Positions 32,991 through 43,363 are shown, counted from the stretch's first letter. The stretch: DNA of 47,121 bases from Muribaculaceae bacterium (GCA_029061225.1 JAIDSM010000229.1:1-47121), one strand, 5' to 3'. Made by a program: numbers and translations. Notes: generated from the letters alone by a model not told the origin.

Positions 32991-33025
32991 ATTATGCATT
33001 GTGCATTATGCATTATGCATTAAAG
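32991..33025. repeat. Four-copy heptamer array (ATTATGC) after glyA
   Basis: ATTATGC, ATTGTGC, ATTATGC, ATTATGC, then a degenerate ATTAAAG: four clean units (28 bp), ending 3 nt before the glyA stop codon. Confidence 0.88.
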
Positions 33026-33028
33026 AAA

Positions 33029-34309
33029 TTAGTAAGCGAACATCGGGTAGTCGTTCATCATCTCGTTCACTTCCTGACGCACCCTTGCGATTTCCTCTGC
33101 ATCGTCAGCGTTGGTGAGAACTCGGTCAATAAGTTCGGCTATCTTCACCATCAGGTCTTCCTTGGCGCCGCGTGTAGTGATGGCGGCAGTTCCGAAACGT
33201 AGGCCTGAAGTTAAGAACGGACTGCGGCTATCGTAGGGCACCATGTTCTTGTTGGCAGTGATGTCAGCCTCCACAAGCACTCGCTCTGCTTTCTTACCGC
33301 TCATATCAGGGAACTTCGTGCGTAGGTCTACAAGCATGCAATGGTTGTCCGTACCGTTTGAGATGATCTTGTAGCCACGCTTGGAAAGTTCATCCGCAAG
33401 CACTTTGGCGTTTTTCTGCACCTGAAGGGCATATTCCTTCCATTCAGGTTGGAGAGCTTCGCCGAAGGCAACTGCCTTTGCGGCTATCACATGCTCAAGC
33501 GGACCACCCTGCACTCCGGGGAAGACCGCGCTGTCGAGAAGCGCCGACATCTTCTTGACCTCTCCTTTGGGTGTCTTCTTACCCCAGGGATTGTCAAAGT
33601 CCTTGCCCATAAGAATCATGCCTCCACGTGGGCCGCGGAGGGTCTTGTGGGTAGTGGTGGTGACGATATGAGCGTGCTTAACGGGGTTCTCCAGCAGACC
33701 TGCCGCGATAAGACCTGCAGGGTGTGCCATATCCACCATGAATATTGCACCAATCTCGTCGGCGAGTTTGCGGATGCGTGCATAATCCCATTCGCGGCTA
33801 TATGCGCTTGCTCCGGCGATTATGAGCTTGGGACGCTCGGCGCGCGCTTTCTCCTCCATCTCTTCATAGTTGACGCGGCCGTCCTCTTCCTTGACGGTGT
33901 AGCTGATTGGCTCGAAAACGAGTCCTGAGAAGTTGACGGGGCTTCCATGGCTGAGGTGACCGCCATGGCTGAGGTCCATACCCATGAACTTATCGCCCGG
34001 CTGAAGGCAAGCCATGAACACCGCCATATTGGCCTGCGCTCCGGAATGGGGCTGAACGTTGACCCATTCTGCGTCAAATAGTTTCTTGGCGCGTTCTATT
34101 GCAACGTTCTCAGCCTCGTCCACAACCTGGCAGCCGCCATAATAACGTTTCCCGGGATATCCCTCTGCATACTTATTGGTCAGGCAGCTGCCCATCGCGC
34201 GCATCACCTCGTCGCTGACGAAGTTCTCGCTTGCTATCAGTTCAATGCCGCGGCGCTGGCGAAGGTGCTCACGGTCGATGATATCGAATATTTCGTTGTC
34301 TCTCTTCAT
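33029..34309 (-). CDS. glyA: Serine hydroxymethyltransferase
   Basis: A 426-residue PLP enzyme interconverting serine and glycine with tetrahydrofolate. It shows ELIASENF (23-30), [10 protein letters not shown] (50-59), HGGHLSHG (115-122), VDMAHPAGL and the PLP lysine in [13 protein letters not shown] (Lys222). It is full length. It starts 27 bp after nqrF, so at least part of its transcription may come from the nqr operon. A terminator follows at 32941-32977. Confidence 0.96.
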   Translation of the reverse strand: MKRDNEIFDIIDREHLRQRRGIELIASENFVSDEVMRAMGSCLTNKYAEGYPGKRYYGGCQVVDEAENVAIERAKKLFDAEWVNVQPHSGAQANMAVFMACLQPGDKFMGMDLSHGGHLSHGSPVNFSGLVFEPISYTVKEEDGRVNYEEMEEKARAERPKLIIAGASAYSREWDYARIRKLADEIGAIFMVDMAHPAGLIAAGLLENPVKHAHIVTTTTHKTLRGPRGGMILMGKDFDNPWGKKTPKGEVKKMSALLDSAVFPGVQGGPLEHVIAAKAVAFGEALQPEWKEYALQVQKNAKVLADELSKRGYKIISNGTDNHCMLVDLRTKFPDMSGKKAERVLVEADITANKNMVPYDSRSPFLTSGLRFGTAAITTRGAKEDLMVKIAELIDRVLTNADDAEEIARVRQEVNEMMNDYPMFAY

Positions 34310-34336
34310 AGTTTTTATAATGCATTAAAACATAAA

Positions 34337-35614
34337 TTATCCTCCAAAATTATCATAATGGATCGATTCGGGCTCGACGCCGAGGTCGTAGAGCATCTTG
34401 TTGACCGCGTTGCTCATCGGGCCGGGACCGCACATATAGTATTCGATCTCTTCCGGTGATTCATGATCTTTGAGGTAAGTGTCGTGCATGACGTTGTGTA
34501 CGAATCCCGGAGTATACTTCACTCCGGCCTTATCTGCCGCCGGATCGGGGCGGTCGAGAGCGAGGTGGAAGTGGAAATTCGGGAATTCCTTCTCAAGCTG
34601 CAGGAAATCGTCGAGATAGAAGACTTCGTTGAGGGCGCGTGCGCCATAGAAGTAGTCCATACGGCGGTTTGTGGTCTTGAGTGTCTTTGTCAGCCACATG
34701 ATCTGCGCGCGGAGGGGTGCCATGCCGGCGCCGCCGCCGACCCAGATCATCTCCTTGTCGGAATCCACGATGGGGTGGAAGTCACCGTAAGGTCCTGACA
34801 TCATTACCTTGTCGCCTGGTTTCAAGGTGAAGATATAGCTGGAGGCTATGCCCGGGGGCACATCCATGAATCCGACCTGCGGTTTCGGTTTGAACGGTGG
34901 AGTGGCGATACGCACTGTAAGCATGATACGGTCTCCTTCCTCAGGGTAGTTGGCCATCGAATACGCACGTACGGTCTCCTCGTCGTTGGTGCATTTGAGG
35001 GTGAAAAGACCGAACTGTTCCCATGCCGGAAGATATTCCGGACCAATCAGTGCCTTGTCGATGTCCTTGTCGTAGGTCATTGAGAATTTTGGGATTCTGA
35101 TCTGAGCGTAGCTGCCGGGGATGAATTTCATGTGTTCGCCCGGGGGGAGGGCAACGATAAACTCCTTGATGAAGGTAGCCACGTTGCGGTTGCTGATCAC
35201 CGTGCATTCCCATTCCTTTACGTCGAGGGCAGCTTCGCTGACACGGATCTCCATATCGCTCTTGACCTTGACCTGGCATCCGAGACGCCAGTGATCTTTT
35301 ATCTCTTTTCTTGTGAAGTGGACTGCTTCTGTAGGAAGCATTTCGCCACCTCCGCTCTCTACCTGACACTTACACTGGCCGCAAGATCCCTTTCCGCCGC
35401 AGGCCGACGAAAGGTGGACGCCAGCATCGTTGAGAGTCATGAGCAGTGATTTGCCGCTCTTCGTCATCAGTACTTTCTGTCCGTTGTTGATGCTGATGCT
35501 CACGTCGCCGCTCTTCACCAGACGGCTCTTGGCGAGAAGAAGTATCCCCACAAGCACAAGCACCATCACCAGGAATATCAATGCGGCCGCTATTACACTA
35601 TGCCAAACAATCAT
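34337..35614 (-). CDS. nqrF: Na+-translocating NADH:quinone reductase subunit F
   Basis: A 425-residue electron-entry subunit. It has an N-terminal membrane helix (~5-27), a 2Fe-2S ferredoxin domain with CGGKGSCGQCKC and a later LGCQ, an FAD-binding RAYSMANYP, and a ferredoxin-reductase NADH domain ending YDNFGG. It takes hydride from NADH and passes electrons to the Nqr complex. It is the last nqr gene, 12 bp after nqrE. Confidence 0.96.
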   Translation of the reverse strand: MIVWHSVIAAALIFLVMVLVLVGILLLAKSRLVKSGDVSISINNGQKVLMTKSGKSLLMTLNDAGVHLSSACGGKGSCGQCKCQVESGGGEMLPTEAVHFTRKEIKDHWRLGCQVKVKSDMEIRVSEAALDVKEWECTVISNRNVATFIKEFIVALPPGEHMKFIPGSYAQIRIPKFSMTYDKDIDKALIGPEYLPAWEQFGLFTLKCTNDEETVRAYSMANYPEEGDRIMLTVRIATPPFKPKPQVGFMDVPPGIASSYIFTLKPGDKVMMSGPYGDFHPIVDSDKEMIWVGGGAGMAPLRAQIMWLTKTLKTTNRRMDYFYGARALNEVFYLDDFLQLEKEFPNFHFHLALDRPDPAADKAGVKYTPGFVHNVMHDTYLKDHESPEEIEYYMCGPGPMSNAVNKMLYDLGVEPESIHYDNFGG

Positions 35615-35626
35615 AACATTTGAATT

Positions 35627-36241
35627 TTAGAGTTTAATACCGAGGAAGCTCATGAACGCTATGCCCATGAGGCCCGTGATGATGAAAGTGATGCCGGTGC
35701 CGCGCAGAGGCGCGGGCACTACCTGCTCGTTGAGTCTCTCACGGATGGCGGCAAGCGCCACAATGGCGAGAAGCCAGCCGATGCCTGAGCCTACGCCATA
35801 GACGGTAGCTGTCCAGGCGTTGGAGAACTCACGCTGCTGCATGAAAAGCACGCCGCCGAGGATGGCGCAGTTGACCGCGATAAGAGGCAGAAAGATGCCG
35901 AGGCTCGCGTAGAGGGAAGGGGAGTACTTCTCGATCGCCATCTCAAGGATCTGCACGAGGGCCGCGATGACGGCGATGAACATAATCAGGCCGAGGAAGC
36001 TCAGGTCGGTGGACGCATATTCCTGTCCGAGCCATGAGAGGGATCCGGGCAGAAGTATATATTCGTTGATGCACCAGCACACAGGGAGCGCGATAGTCAG
36101 CACGAACGTCACGGCGATTCCCAGTCCGAAAGCTGTCTTGACGTTTTTAGACACCGCCAGGAAGCTGCACATACCCAAGAAGTAGGCGAATATCATGTTG
36201 TCGATGAATATCGACCTAATAAACAGATTTAGATTTTCCAT
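35627..36241 (-). CDS. nqrE: Na+-translocating NADH:quinone reductase subunit E
   Basis: A 204-residue integral membrane subunit with six predicted helices, homologous to NqrD and RnfA. It begins [19 protein letters not shown] and contains the Cys of [12 protein letters not shown], which with its NqrD partner binds a buried iron centre. Spacing is 36 bp from nqrD and 12 bp to nqrF. Confidence 0.95.
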   Translation of the reverse strand: MENLNLFIRSIFIDNMIFAYFLGMCSFLAVSKNVKTAFGLGIAVTFVLTIALPVCWCINEYILLPGSLSWLGQEYASTDLSFLGLIMFIAVIAALVQILEMAIEKYSPSLYASLGIFLPLIAVNCAILGGVLFMQQREFSNAWTATVYGVGSGIGWLLAIVALAAIRERLNEQVVPAPLRGTGITFIITGLMGIAFMSFLGIKL

Positions 36242-36277
36242 ATCTTCAGTTACTGTTTCAGTTTATTGCAAGACGGA

Positions 36278-36889
36278 TTATTTTGCTTTGCGGTTGTGAA
36301 ACCATATGATGCAAGCCACAGTGATCAAAGCCATCGGCGGAAGGATCATCATGCCGTTGTTCTGATAGCCGAGGTCGTATAGTGCCTGCGGGATCACTTG
36401 GAATCCCCAGAGCGTACCGCTTCCGAAAAGCTCGCGGAAGAAAGCTACGATGACGAGGATGATGCCATAGCCGAGAGCGTTGCCTACGCCGTCGAGGAAT
36501 GAATTGAACGGAGTGTTGTTAAGCGCGAACGCCTCGAGGCGACCCATGATGATGCAGTTGGTGATGATGAGGCCGATGAAGACCGACAGCTGTTTGCTGA
36601 CCTCATAGTTCCATGCCTTGAGCACCTGGTCGACAACCACCACGAGTGCGGCCACGACCACGAGCTGCACTATGATTCGTATGGATGTCGGGATTGTATT
36701 GCGCATCAGCGATATGATCACGTTGGAAAGTGCGAGCACTGCAAGCACCGATATGGTCATCACTACAGCCGGCTGCAGCTTCGCTGTCACCGCAAGAGCC
36801 GAGCATATGCCGAGTATCTGCACAATCACGGGATTGTCGTTGCTCAGCGGATTGATGAGTGGTTCAAGTCTTTTTCTTATATTTCCCAT
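36278..36889 (-). CDS. nqrD: Na+-translocating NADH:quinone reductase subunit D
   Basis: A 203-residue integral membrane subunit. It shows NPLSNDNPVIVQILGICSALAV, with the conserved Cys that pairs with the one in NqrE, and a second ITNCIIMGRLEAFA block typical of the NqrD/RnfE family. It starts 8 bp after nqrC. Confidence 0.95.
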   Translation of the reverse strand: MGNIRKRLEPLINPLSNDNPVIVQILGICSALAVTAKLQPAVVMTISVLAVLALSNVIISLMRNTIPTSIRIIVQLVVVAALVVVVDQVLKAWNYEVSKQLSVFIGLIITNCIIMGRLEAFALNNTPFNSFLDGVGNALGYGIILVIVAFFRELFGSGTLWGFQVIPQALYDLGYQNNGMMILPPMALITVACIIWFHNRKAK

Positions 36890-36897
36890 GGTCTTTC

Positions 36898-37620
36898 TTA
36901 ATAGGAGGATTTCTTTTCAAGGTTTTTGAAAAACGCTGTATAGGGTTCGAGTGATGTCGCAAGCATCTTCTGCACTCCCTGGCTGGTGATCGTACCGCCG
37001 CTGACCGCGTTTACATATGCGCGTCCTGCAGGTTCCTGACCTTTCTTGACTACAAGCACTGATTCGAAATCGCCGTTGCTTCCGAAGATGGATTTACCCT
37101 CAAACTGGCTGCTGAATGCCGGACGTTCGATCTCGGCGCCCAGACCCGGAGTCTCTCCCTGATGGCCGAAGTATGCTCCATAGATGGTGGAGCCGTCAGC
37201 GTCCATTGCTATATAGCCCCAGATGGGACCCCAGAGACCTGCGCCGGCTACCGGAACGATGTATTTCACGCCTTTGTCGGTAGTGCAGACGAATACGGGA
37301 AGCACACGCTCGTCAGCAGGTTTTTTCACTTCCGACGCCATGTCAACGTCAAAAGCCGAGACACCCTCGACTTTAGCGCCTTTGCTGTCGACACAGAAAC
37401 TTTCCTTAATATGTGATTCGTATAGTGCGCCAATGCTTTCGTCTGCGGTCGGATAGATGAGTGCGGCCGCTAAGATCTGCTTTTTCGTATCGTTGGCGAT
37501 GTTCTCAAGCTGAGCCGGGCGGAGCGCCTGATAGACGAGGGCGAGTGCGAAACCCACCACTACAACGAGAACAGCGGCATACACCACCGTATAGACGTTG
37601 TTTTCTTTGTTTATTTTCAT
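36898..37620 (-). CDS. nqrC: Na+-translocating NADH:quinone reductase subunit C
   Basis: A 240-residue subunit with an N-terminal membrane helix (~10-32) and an extracytoplasmic FMN domain. The covalent flavin site reads SGGTITS (Thr210), a variant of the usual SGATxTS. LWGPIWGYIA and GQGETPGLG-like segments (here GHQGETPGLG) are present. It lies 33 bp after nqrB. Confidence 0.94.
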   Translation of the reverse strand: MKINKENNVYTVVYAAVLVVVVGFALALVYQALRPAQLENIANDTKKQILAAALIYPTADESIGALYESHIKESFCVDSKGAKVEGVSAFDVDMASEVKKPADERVLPVFVCTTDKGVKYIVPVAGAGLWGPIWGYIAMDADGSTIYGAYFGHQGETPGLGAEIERPAFSSQFEGKSIFGSNGDFESVLVVKKGQEPAGRAYVNAVSGGTITSQGVQKMLATSLEPYTAFFKNLEKKSSY

Positions 37621-37653
37621 CTTGATCTGATTGAATTAAGCGTTATTACTCCG

Positions 37654-38835
37654 TCACACTGCCATTCTTTTCATGCGGCGACGTATGTTGCTGTTGACCA
37701 CACACCAGTCGATAAGCGGGGCGAAGCAGTTCATGAGAAGAACCGCGAGCATCGCGCCTTCTGGATAGCCGGTATTGTAGAAACGGATGGTCATTGCCAG
37801 TACGCCGATAAGGAATCCGTAGATCCATTTGCCGGTCTCGGTGCGGCAGCTTGTCACCGGATCGGTGGCCATGAAGACGATGGCGAACATGAAGCCGCCA
37901 AGGCAGAGCTGCTCGATAGGGTCAATCATGCTGACGGGATAGACAGGACTGGCTACCGCGTGTCCGAGGCAAGCCATGCCGAGACCTCCGACAAGTGCTG
38001 AAAGCATGATCTTCCAGCTTGCCATTCCTGTGCAGAGAAGGATGACGGCACCTATAAGGATACAGAAAGTGGATGTCTCGCCCCAGCTTCCCGGTATAAG
38101 TCCCCAGAAAACGTCCATGAAGTCGACAGGTGTACCGTTTACCCCGAGTATCTGAACATTGTCGGGAGTAGCGGTCGCGAGCTGTCCGAGAGGAGTCGCT
38201 CCGGAATATCCGTCTACTGGAGCGGAGTCGCCGAGGCTTACGAAGACGCTGTCGCCGCTCATTTTGGATGGATATGCGAAGAAAAGGAAAGCGCGGGTGA
38301 CGAGAGCTACGTTGAGGAAGTTGTAACCCGTGCCTCCGAAGACTTCCTTAGCGAATATGACCGCGAAGGCCACTGCCACGGCAAGCATCCAGCAGGGAGT
38401 GCTGACAGGGCATATCATGGGAATAAGGATACCCGATACGAGGAAGCCTTCCTGAATCTCATGTCCGCGCATCTGCGCTACTATGAACTCTATGCCAAGA
38501 CCGACTATGTAGGCCGTAAGAATCTGTGGAAGCACGGCCCAAAGTCCATAAAAGAACTGCTCGAAGAATCCAACACATTCTCCCGTAGCGAGATGATGCT
38601 GATACCCGACATTCCACATGCCGAAGAGGCAGCAGGGGAGCAGGGCGAGCACCACGGTGATCATGGTGCGCTTTGAATCGTTGGAGTCGTGGATATGCAC
38701 GCCAGAAGACGAGGTCTCATTAGGCGTATACAGGAATGTATAGAAGCCGTCGAAGACTGAGTGGAGCGCATGAAATTTGCCTCCTTTCTCAAACATCGGC
38801 TTCACGTTGTCGATTTTTTGCTTAAGTTTGCTCAT
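37654..38835 (-). CDS. nqrB: Na+-translocating NADH:quinone reductase subunit B
   Basis: A 393-residue membrane subunit with about ten helices. The covalent FMN threonine lies in SGATPL (Thr214), and ALLPCCLFGMWNVGYQ and FAKEVFGGTGYN are family-typical. It carries the Na+ path together with NqrD/E. It lies 38 bp after nqrA. Confidence 0.95.
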   Translation of the reverse strand: MSKLKQKIDNVKPMFEKGGKFHALHSVFDGFYTFLYTPNETSSSGVHIHDSNDSKRTMITVVLALLPCCLFGMWNVGYQHHLATGECVGFFEQFFYGLWAVLPQILTAYIVGLGIEFIVAQMRGHEIQEGFLVSGILIPMICPVSTPCWMLAVAVAFAVIFAKEVFGGTGYNFLNVALVTRAFLFFAYPSKMSGDSVFVSLGDSAPVDGYSGATPLGQLATATPDNVQILGVNGTPVDFMDVFWGLIPGSWGETSTFCILIGAVILLCTGMASWKIMLSALVGGLGMACLGHAVASPVYPVSMIDPIEQLCLGGFMFAIVFMATDPVTSCRTETGKWIYGFLIGVLAMTIRFYNTGYPEGAMLAVLLMNCFAPLIDWCVVNSNIRRRMKRMAV

Positions 38836-38873
38836 ATTGTTCTGAAAGAAATGATTTCACGTTCGAGGTCCTG

Positions 38874-40184
38874 TCAGCTGTCTTTCCTGAGGCGTTCGAG
38901 GCTTTCCCTGGTCAGTTTCTGAAGCTCCTGCTTGGATGTGTCTACGAATTCCGGCAGTGCGAAATCTTCCGGGGCGATCTCATAGATGCCGAGCTTCTCC
39001 ATCCTGTCGAAGTCGCCGGCGGTCATTGCCTTTATCAGATATTCAGGATAGATGTCGAGGGGGAATACCTTGTCAAGCTCTCCGCTCAAGATCATGGCAC
39101 GGCGTCCTCCCTTGATTCTTGCGTCGAAATTGAAGGCCTTGTCAAGCCCTTTGAGGAATGCCGGGAAGGTGCGCTTTATGCTGAACTTATTGGGATTCAT
39201 CGAAGCCCACCCCATGAATTCATCTGCCTTGTCTCCTTCTTCTATTATGGTCACCTGGCGGTAAGGAAAGCGGAGGAAGTCGGTCTCAGGATCTGTTTTC
39301 ACTCCCGTAAGCACATTGCCTGATATGACGCGGAGGGATTCTCCTTCCTTGAGTTCTCCTTTAAGGATATCCTTCAGCGATGCTCCTATTTCGGTAAGCA
39401 CTTTCTTAGGTTTTGCTGCTGCAGGTCCAGTGATGGCTACCTCGGCCCTGTAGTCGCAGTAGCCTTTCTTCAGGAGCATTCCGAGACGTGCCACTGTCGC
39501 GGCGTCTACAGTCCATACGGTCTCTCCCTTATTGATCGGTGCTACCGCCGCTATCTGGACGCTTGCATTGCCTGCCGGATGTGGACCTTTCATGTCGAGG
39601 ACCTTTGCTACTTTTGTGCGGAGGCCCTGACCGGAACGCACGGCGAGATAGATATTGCCTTTGGTGAGCGTCTTGAGAGCTTCGAGCCCCGGTTCCAGAT
39701 ATTCAGCTATGTGGGTGGGAATGACATTCCCGGCGAGAGGAGCCGAATCGAAAGCAGTCACGAAGATATCTCGCGGCTCTGCCTTGTCGTCGGGAACTAC
39801 ATCGAAAGGCCGCTGACGCATCATGGCCCAAAGGCCGCTGAGCTTGAGTTTCTCGATGAGAGTGTCTGCTTTAAGCTGACAGTTGGCGTCTTCTCCGGGC
39901 TTGACCGTTACGGCGAGGATCTTTCGGCGTTCGCCCCTTCTGATTTCTTCTACTGTGCCGGCAACGGGCGAAACGAGTTTGATGCCTTCCGCTTCCTTGG
40001 CGTGGAAGAGGGGAGAGCCTTTAGCTACCGAATCTCCCGGCTTCACGTCGCATTTCCAGGTGTAACCGGGAAAGTCGTCAGGACAGATGCCGACAAGTTC
40101 TGACTTGATGGATTCCGGCTTTCCTTCCGCCTTGCCTTCGAGAGGAATGTCGAGTCCCTTTTTAATGTTGATTTCTATAGCCAT
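38874..40184 (-). CDS. nqrA: Na+-translocating NADH:quinone reductase subunit A
   Basis: A 436-residue soluble, quinone-interacting subunit. It begins IEINIKKGLDIPLEGKAEG, and VSPVAGTVEEIRRGERRKI and FDSAPLAGN are characteristic. It is the first gene of the six-gene operon, transcribed from an exact consensus promoter at 40251-40282 with a ~60-nt leader. Confidence 0.95.
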   Translation of the reverse strand: MAIEINIKKGLDIPLEGKAEGKPESIKSELVGICPDDFPGYTWKCDVKPGDSVAKGSPLFHAKEAEGIKLVSPVAGTVEEIRRGERRKILAVTVKPGEDANCQLKADTLIEKLKLSGLWAMMRQRPFDVVPDDKAEPRDIFVTAFDSAPLAGNVIPTHIAEYLEPGLEALKTLTKGNIYLAVRSGQGLRTKVAKVLDMKGPHPAGNASVQIAAVAPINKGETVWTVDAATVARLGMLLKKGYCDYRAEVAITGPAAAKPKKVLTEIGASLKDILKGELKEGESLRVISGNVLTGVKTDPETDFLRFPYRQVTIIEEGDKADEFMGWASMNPNKFSIKRTFPAFLKGLDKAFNFDARIKGGRRAMILSGELDKVFPLDIYPEYLIKAMTAGDFDRMEKLGIYEIAPEDFALPEFVDTSKQELQKLTRESLERLRKDS

Positions 40185-40250
40185 ACCTGCTTGGTATATA
40201 AAATGAATATGAAATACTTTTTCAAATTATCCCATGCCCCCTATAAAATA

Positions 40251-40282
40251 CAAAATTAATTAAAATTCGCAAATTAAACAAA
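40251..40282 (-). promoter_or_regulatory. Promoter of nqr operon
   Basis: On the minus strand, TTTG (40279-40282), 20 nt, TAATTTTG (40251-40258): an exact consensus. The predicted start is ~40244. Confidence 0.78.
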
Positions 40283-40300
40283 AAATAAGATGAAATAAGG

Positions 40301-40336
40301 AAAAAAAAGATTCGGCCTGAGCACTCAGACCGAATC
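40301..40336 (-). terminator. Terminator downstream of the TPR protein gene
   Basis: A stem GATTCGG-CTGAG / CTCAG-CCGAATC (40309-40336) with one C/A mismatch and a 2-nt loop, followed on the minus strand by eight U (40301-40308). Confidence 0.82.
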
Positions 40337-40377
40337 GATTCTATTTTCTCCTTTCAGGGCGGTGCCCCGATTGATAG

Positions 40378-42018
40378 TTATTTCAGACCCTCTACGAATT
40401 TACGGTAGCTTTCATTGTCGGGGTCATACTGAAGATACTTGTTGAAGTTCTCCTTTGCCTTTGCCACGTCTTTCTGATCAAGATAGTAGTTGCCGAGATA
40501 GTTGTAGATGGTCTTGGCGTCTCTTGCATAGCGGGAAGGATTCTCGCTCTTTTCAATCAGGACAGCAGCTTCGCTATACTGGGGGAAAGCGACAGTCTTT
40601 GCTTCATCATCGGAAGCGGCACGCTGCATGGCGATGTCACCATAGATTTTGTATGGCTTGTAGTTGCCGGGAAGGGCAGCCTCCATTTTTGTGGCATAGG
40701 CATACGCTTTATTGAAGTATTCTTCCGCCTTGGCGGGATTGTTCTGCTTGTTCTCTACACCGGCATAGAAGCTGAAGGTTGCCTGCTGGCTATAGTCGTT
40801 GAAGTCAGGGTTTTCCAATTTTGCGAGGTAGCCTTCATATGCATCTGATGCGCCGGCCATATTGTTAGACTCCAGATAGGCCATTGCAAGCTGCTTGTTG
40901 AAGTTGGCGTTGTCGGGCATTTCCTTGATTGCTTCGTTCAGCACGGCTATTGCTTCCTCAGCACGTTTTGCCTTTGTGAATTCCTCTGCGATGAGTACAT
41001 AATCGATAGGCGCGAACTTGTTGGCCTGAGGATTGGCATTGCGGGCTGCAAGAAGCTCTTCTGCCATAGGCACTAACTGGTCTGCCATATTCGGAAGGTT
41101 GGCGGCGTTCATGAACTGGAAACGGCGAGCTGTGAAGTTACCCGGATTTTCAGACAGAAGCTGGCTGGCGTATTTATAACCGTTATCAAAATCCTGGCTG
41201 GAGAAGAGAAGGAGCGCGTAGCGGTCCTCGTCCTGCTTGAAGTGGTTGGGGTTCTTAACATATACGCCATATTCGCGGGCTGCGTCTGCAAAGTCCTTCT
41301 TGTTGTAGTATGCGTTAGCTAGCTCTCTCTGTCCAAGTGCCGAAGTGGGATTGACTGAAAGCAACTCCTTGAGCATCGTCACAGCAAACTGAGGATTGAC
41401 CTGAGTATAGAGGTTGGCGTATTTGACGTAAGCCTCAGTGGCGTTTGCATTGTAGTTCTTCGCCATCTCATATTTTCCGGCTGCCCCGCCCCAGTTCTTC
41501 TTGTCTTTTTCCTGGTCGCCTTCGAAGATGTAGATCTCAGGAGCCTGCAGGTTGATCTTGCGGGCTTTAGCGACTTTCTTTTCGATTTCCTTTGCGTAAA
41601 GCACAGGGTCTGCGTCATAATATGCGCGTGCAATGGCGATTTCTGCACCGGCATCCTTCTTTATAAGGCTCTCACCTTTCTTGAACTGGTCTTCAGCTGC
41701 TTTCTTGTCTCCTCTCTTTAGAGCAAGGCCTCCGAGACCGATATAGTTGTAGCCATAATTGGGATTTGCCTGTACGCCGGCCTCAAAATACTTCTGGGCT
41801 TCGTCAAGCTTGTTCTCATCGATAGCGATAAGACCGAGATAGTAGTTGGCGATTGCCTTGTCGGTACCTGCGTTGTTAAGGTTGCGCAGTAGCAGCTCCT
41901 TCGCGTTGTCAAGCTGGTCTGCCTTGTAATATTCTGCGCCTTCCAAGTGTGTCTGCGCAGATGCGCTCACTGCGATTGCGGCAAGTGAAGCAGCGAAAAA
42001 AGTCCTGAATTTCATCAT
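40378..42018 (-). CDS. Exported TPR-repeat protein
   Basis: 546 residues. A signal peptide (ends ASAQ) is followed by a solenoid of TPR units over the whole length (e.g. AIANYYLGLIAID, YGYNYIGLGGLALKRGDKKAAEDQF, AKENFNKYLQYDPDNESYRKF). This type of protein commonly accompanies the Bacteroidetes tonB-exbD-pstS cluster and is probably a periplasmic scaffold. That role is inferred from context. Two adjacent ATGs (42018, 42015) are equally possible starts. It has its own promoter and terminator. Confidence 0.85.
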   Translation of the reverse strand: MMKFRTFFAASLAAIAVSASAQTHLEGAEYYKADQLDNAKELLLRNLNNAGTDKAIANYYLGLIAIDENKLDEAQKYFEAGVQANPNYGYNYIGLGGLALKRGDKKAAEDQFKKGESLIKKDAGAEIAIARAYYDADPVLYAKEIEKKVAKARKINLQAPEIYIFEGDQEKDKKNWGGAAGKYEMAKNYNANATEAYVKYANLYTQVNPQFAVTMLKELLSVNPTSALGQRELANAYYNKKDFADAAREYGVYVKNPNHFKQDEDRYALLLFSSQDFDNGYKYASQLLSENPGNFTARRFQFMNAANLPNMADQLVPMAEELLAARNANPQANKFAPIDYVLIAEEFTKAKRAEEAIAVLNEAIKEMPDNANFNKQLAMAYLESNNMAGASDAYEGYLAKLENPDFNDYSQQATFSFYAGVENKQNNPAKAEEYFNKAYAYATKMEAALPGNYKPYKIYGDIAMQRAASDDEAKTVAFPQYSEAAVLIEKSENPSRYARDAKTIYNYLGNYYLDQKDVAKAKENFNKYLQYDPDNESYRKFVEGLK

Positions 42019-42102
42019 TATATGGTTTATTGTTTGTTATTTCGTGTAGGTTCAGGTTATATTTTTACCACATATTTGGGGTAAGAATCTCAATCCGATT
42101 TG

Positions 42103-42134
42103 CAAATTTAACGAATTTCTATGATGTTGACAAA
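42103..42134 (-). promoter_or_regulatory. Promoter of the TPR protein gene
   Basis: On the minus strand, TTTG (42131-42134), 20 nt, TAAATTTG (42103-42110). The predicted start is ~42096, giving a leader of ~78 nt. Confidence 0.72.
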
Positions 42135-42213
42135 TATTTTTGGCGCAAGTTTAGTTATCCTTAATAAAAAAACGCTGAAAAATCTTGAAAATCCGTTAAG
42201 GGCGTGGGAAAAA

Positions 42214-43335
42214 CTAAAGTTTTATCACTATCTTTTTAAGATAGAGAGGAAGACCTGCAAGCCAACATACCGCCACGAGGGAAAGAGAATAGGCGAGCGA
42301 GCCGAATTCATTTCCTCCGAACAGCATGGAGAACCATGATGGGAAATCCGTCTCGCCGATATTGATGGTCCATACGAACTCCTCGAGAAGATAGCTGAAG
42401 CAGTATAGCACGAGTGGATTCATACCGAAGACGAGCGACGGCTTGACAAGCCATTGTGCTTTTAATTTCCTTATGTCAAGCATCCAAAGAAGTATGGCGA
42501 GAGTCATGGCAGCTCCTCCGCATGTGGCGAATACGAAACTCGGAGTCCAGAGGTTCTTGTTGATAGGAATCATCGGATTGAGGAAGAAGCCGAGTATGAT
42601 CAGTCCTCCACCTACAAGCGAGAGCTTAGCCACGACCTTCCAGAGGTCATCCTTTCCTTTAAGTATGAGATTCCCGCACAGCATACCGATGAGAACATGG
42701 GCGATTCCGGGAAGGTTGGATAGTAGGCCTTCCGGATCAAAACAGATGCGTACGTCTCCGCCAACCCGTTTATGATACATGTGGTCGCATCCAATTACGG
42801 CCTGGTCAATCCTTGCGATGATGTTGTCTTCCGAGAGGCTGAAGCCATTGAACGCGATCAAGATTGCTGCATATGCCACGAGTATCACGGCAATAGTGGC
42901 TATCAGTTTCTTCGACGGACCCATATATAAGTAGATCAGCGAAGCGAATATGTAGCATATGCCAAGGCGTACGAGTACTCCCGTGAGTCTTAATGTCTCG
43001 AATTCAAGAAGTCTCTCCACTCCGTGGATGCCTCGTGCGATCCATGTCAGCAGAATGCCGACAATGATGATCTTGATTCCTCTGTAAGTCGATTTCAAGG
43101 CTGCTTTGGATTTTGACAGCCGTCTGTTGTTGAGTGAGAACGCCGCGCATACGCCCATGATGAACATGAAAGAGGGAAATACGAGGTCGGCAAAAGAAAG
43201 TCCATCCCACAACACATGGTTGAGGAATGGAAACATTCTTCCGCTGCCGACCTGGTTGTTGACCACGATCATCAGCGCTATGGTAAGGCCTCGCATGACA
43301 TCAAGGCTAAGGAGTCGTTTATGTGCACTTGTCAT
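42214..43335 (-). CDS. NagX-like transmembrane acyltransferase (DUF5009/HGSNAT-type)
   Basis: A 373-residue membrane protein with about ten helices. The N-terminus RLLSLDVMRGLTIALMIVVNN and FADLVFPSFMFIMGV are hallmarks of the heparan-glucosaminide N-acetyltransferase/NagX family, which transfers acetyl groups across the membrane to amino sugars. The substrate is not proven here. It lies 28 bp after the PstS-like gene, so co-transcription is likely. Confidence 0.85.
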   Translation of the reverse strand: MTSAHKRLLSLDVMRGLTIALMIVVNNQVGSGRMFPFLNHVLWDGLSFADLVFPSFMFIMGVCAAFSLNNRRLSKSKAALKSTYRGIKIIIVGILLTWIARGIHGVERLLEFETLRLTGVLVRLGICYIFASLIYLYMGPSKKLIATIAVILVAYAAILIAFNGFSLSEDNIIARIDQAVIGCDHMYHKRVGGDVRICFDPEGLLSNLPGIAHVLIGMLCGNLILKGKDDLWKVVAKLSLVGGGLIILGFFLNPMIPINKNLWTPSFVFATCGGAAMTLAILLWMLDIRKLKAQWLVKPSLVFGMNPLVLYCFSYLLEEFVWTINIGETDFPSWFSMLFGGNEFGSLAYSLSLVAVCWLAGLPLYLKKIVIKL

Positions 43336-43363
43336 GTCAGGTTATTTCCGAAGATAAAGAGTG

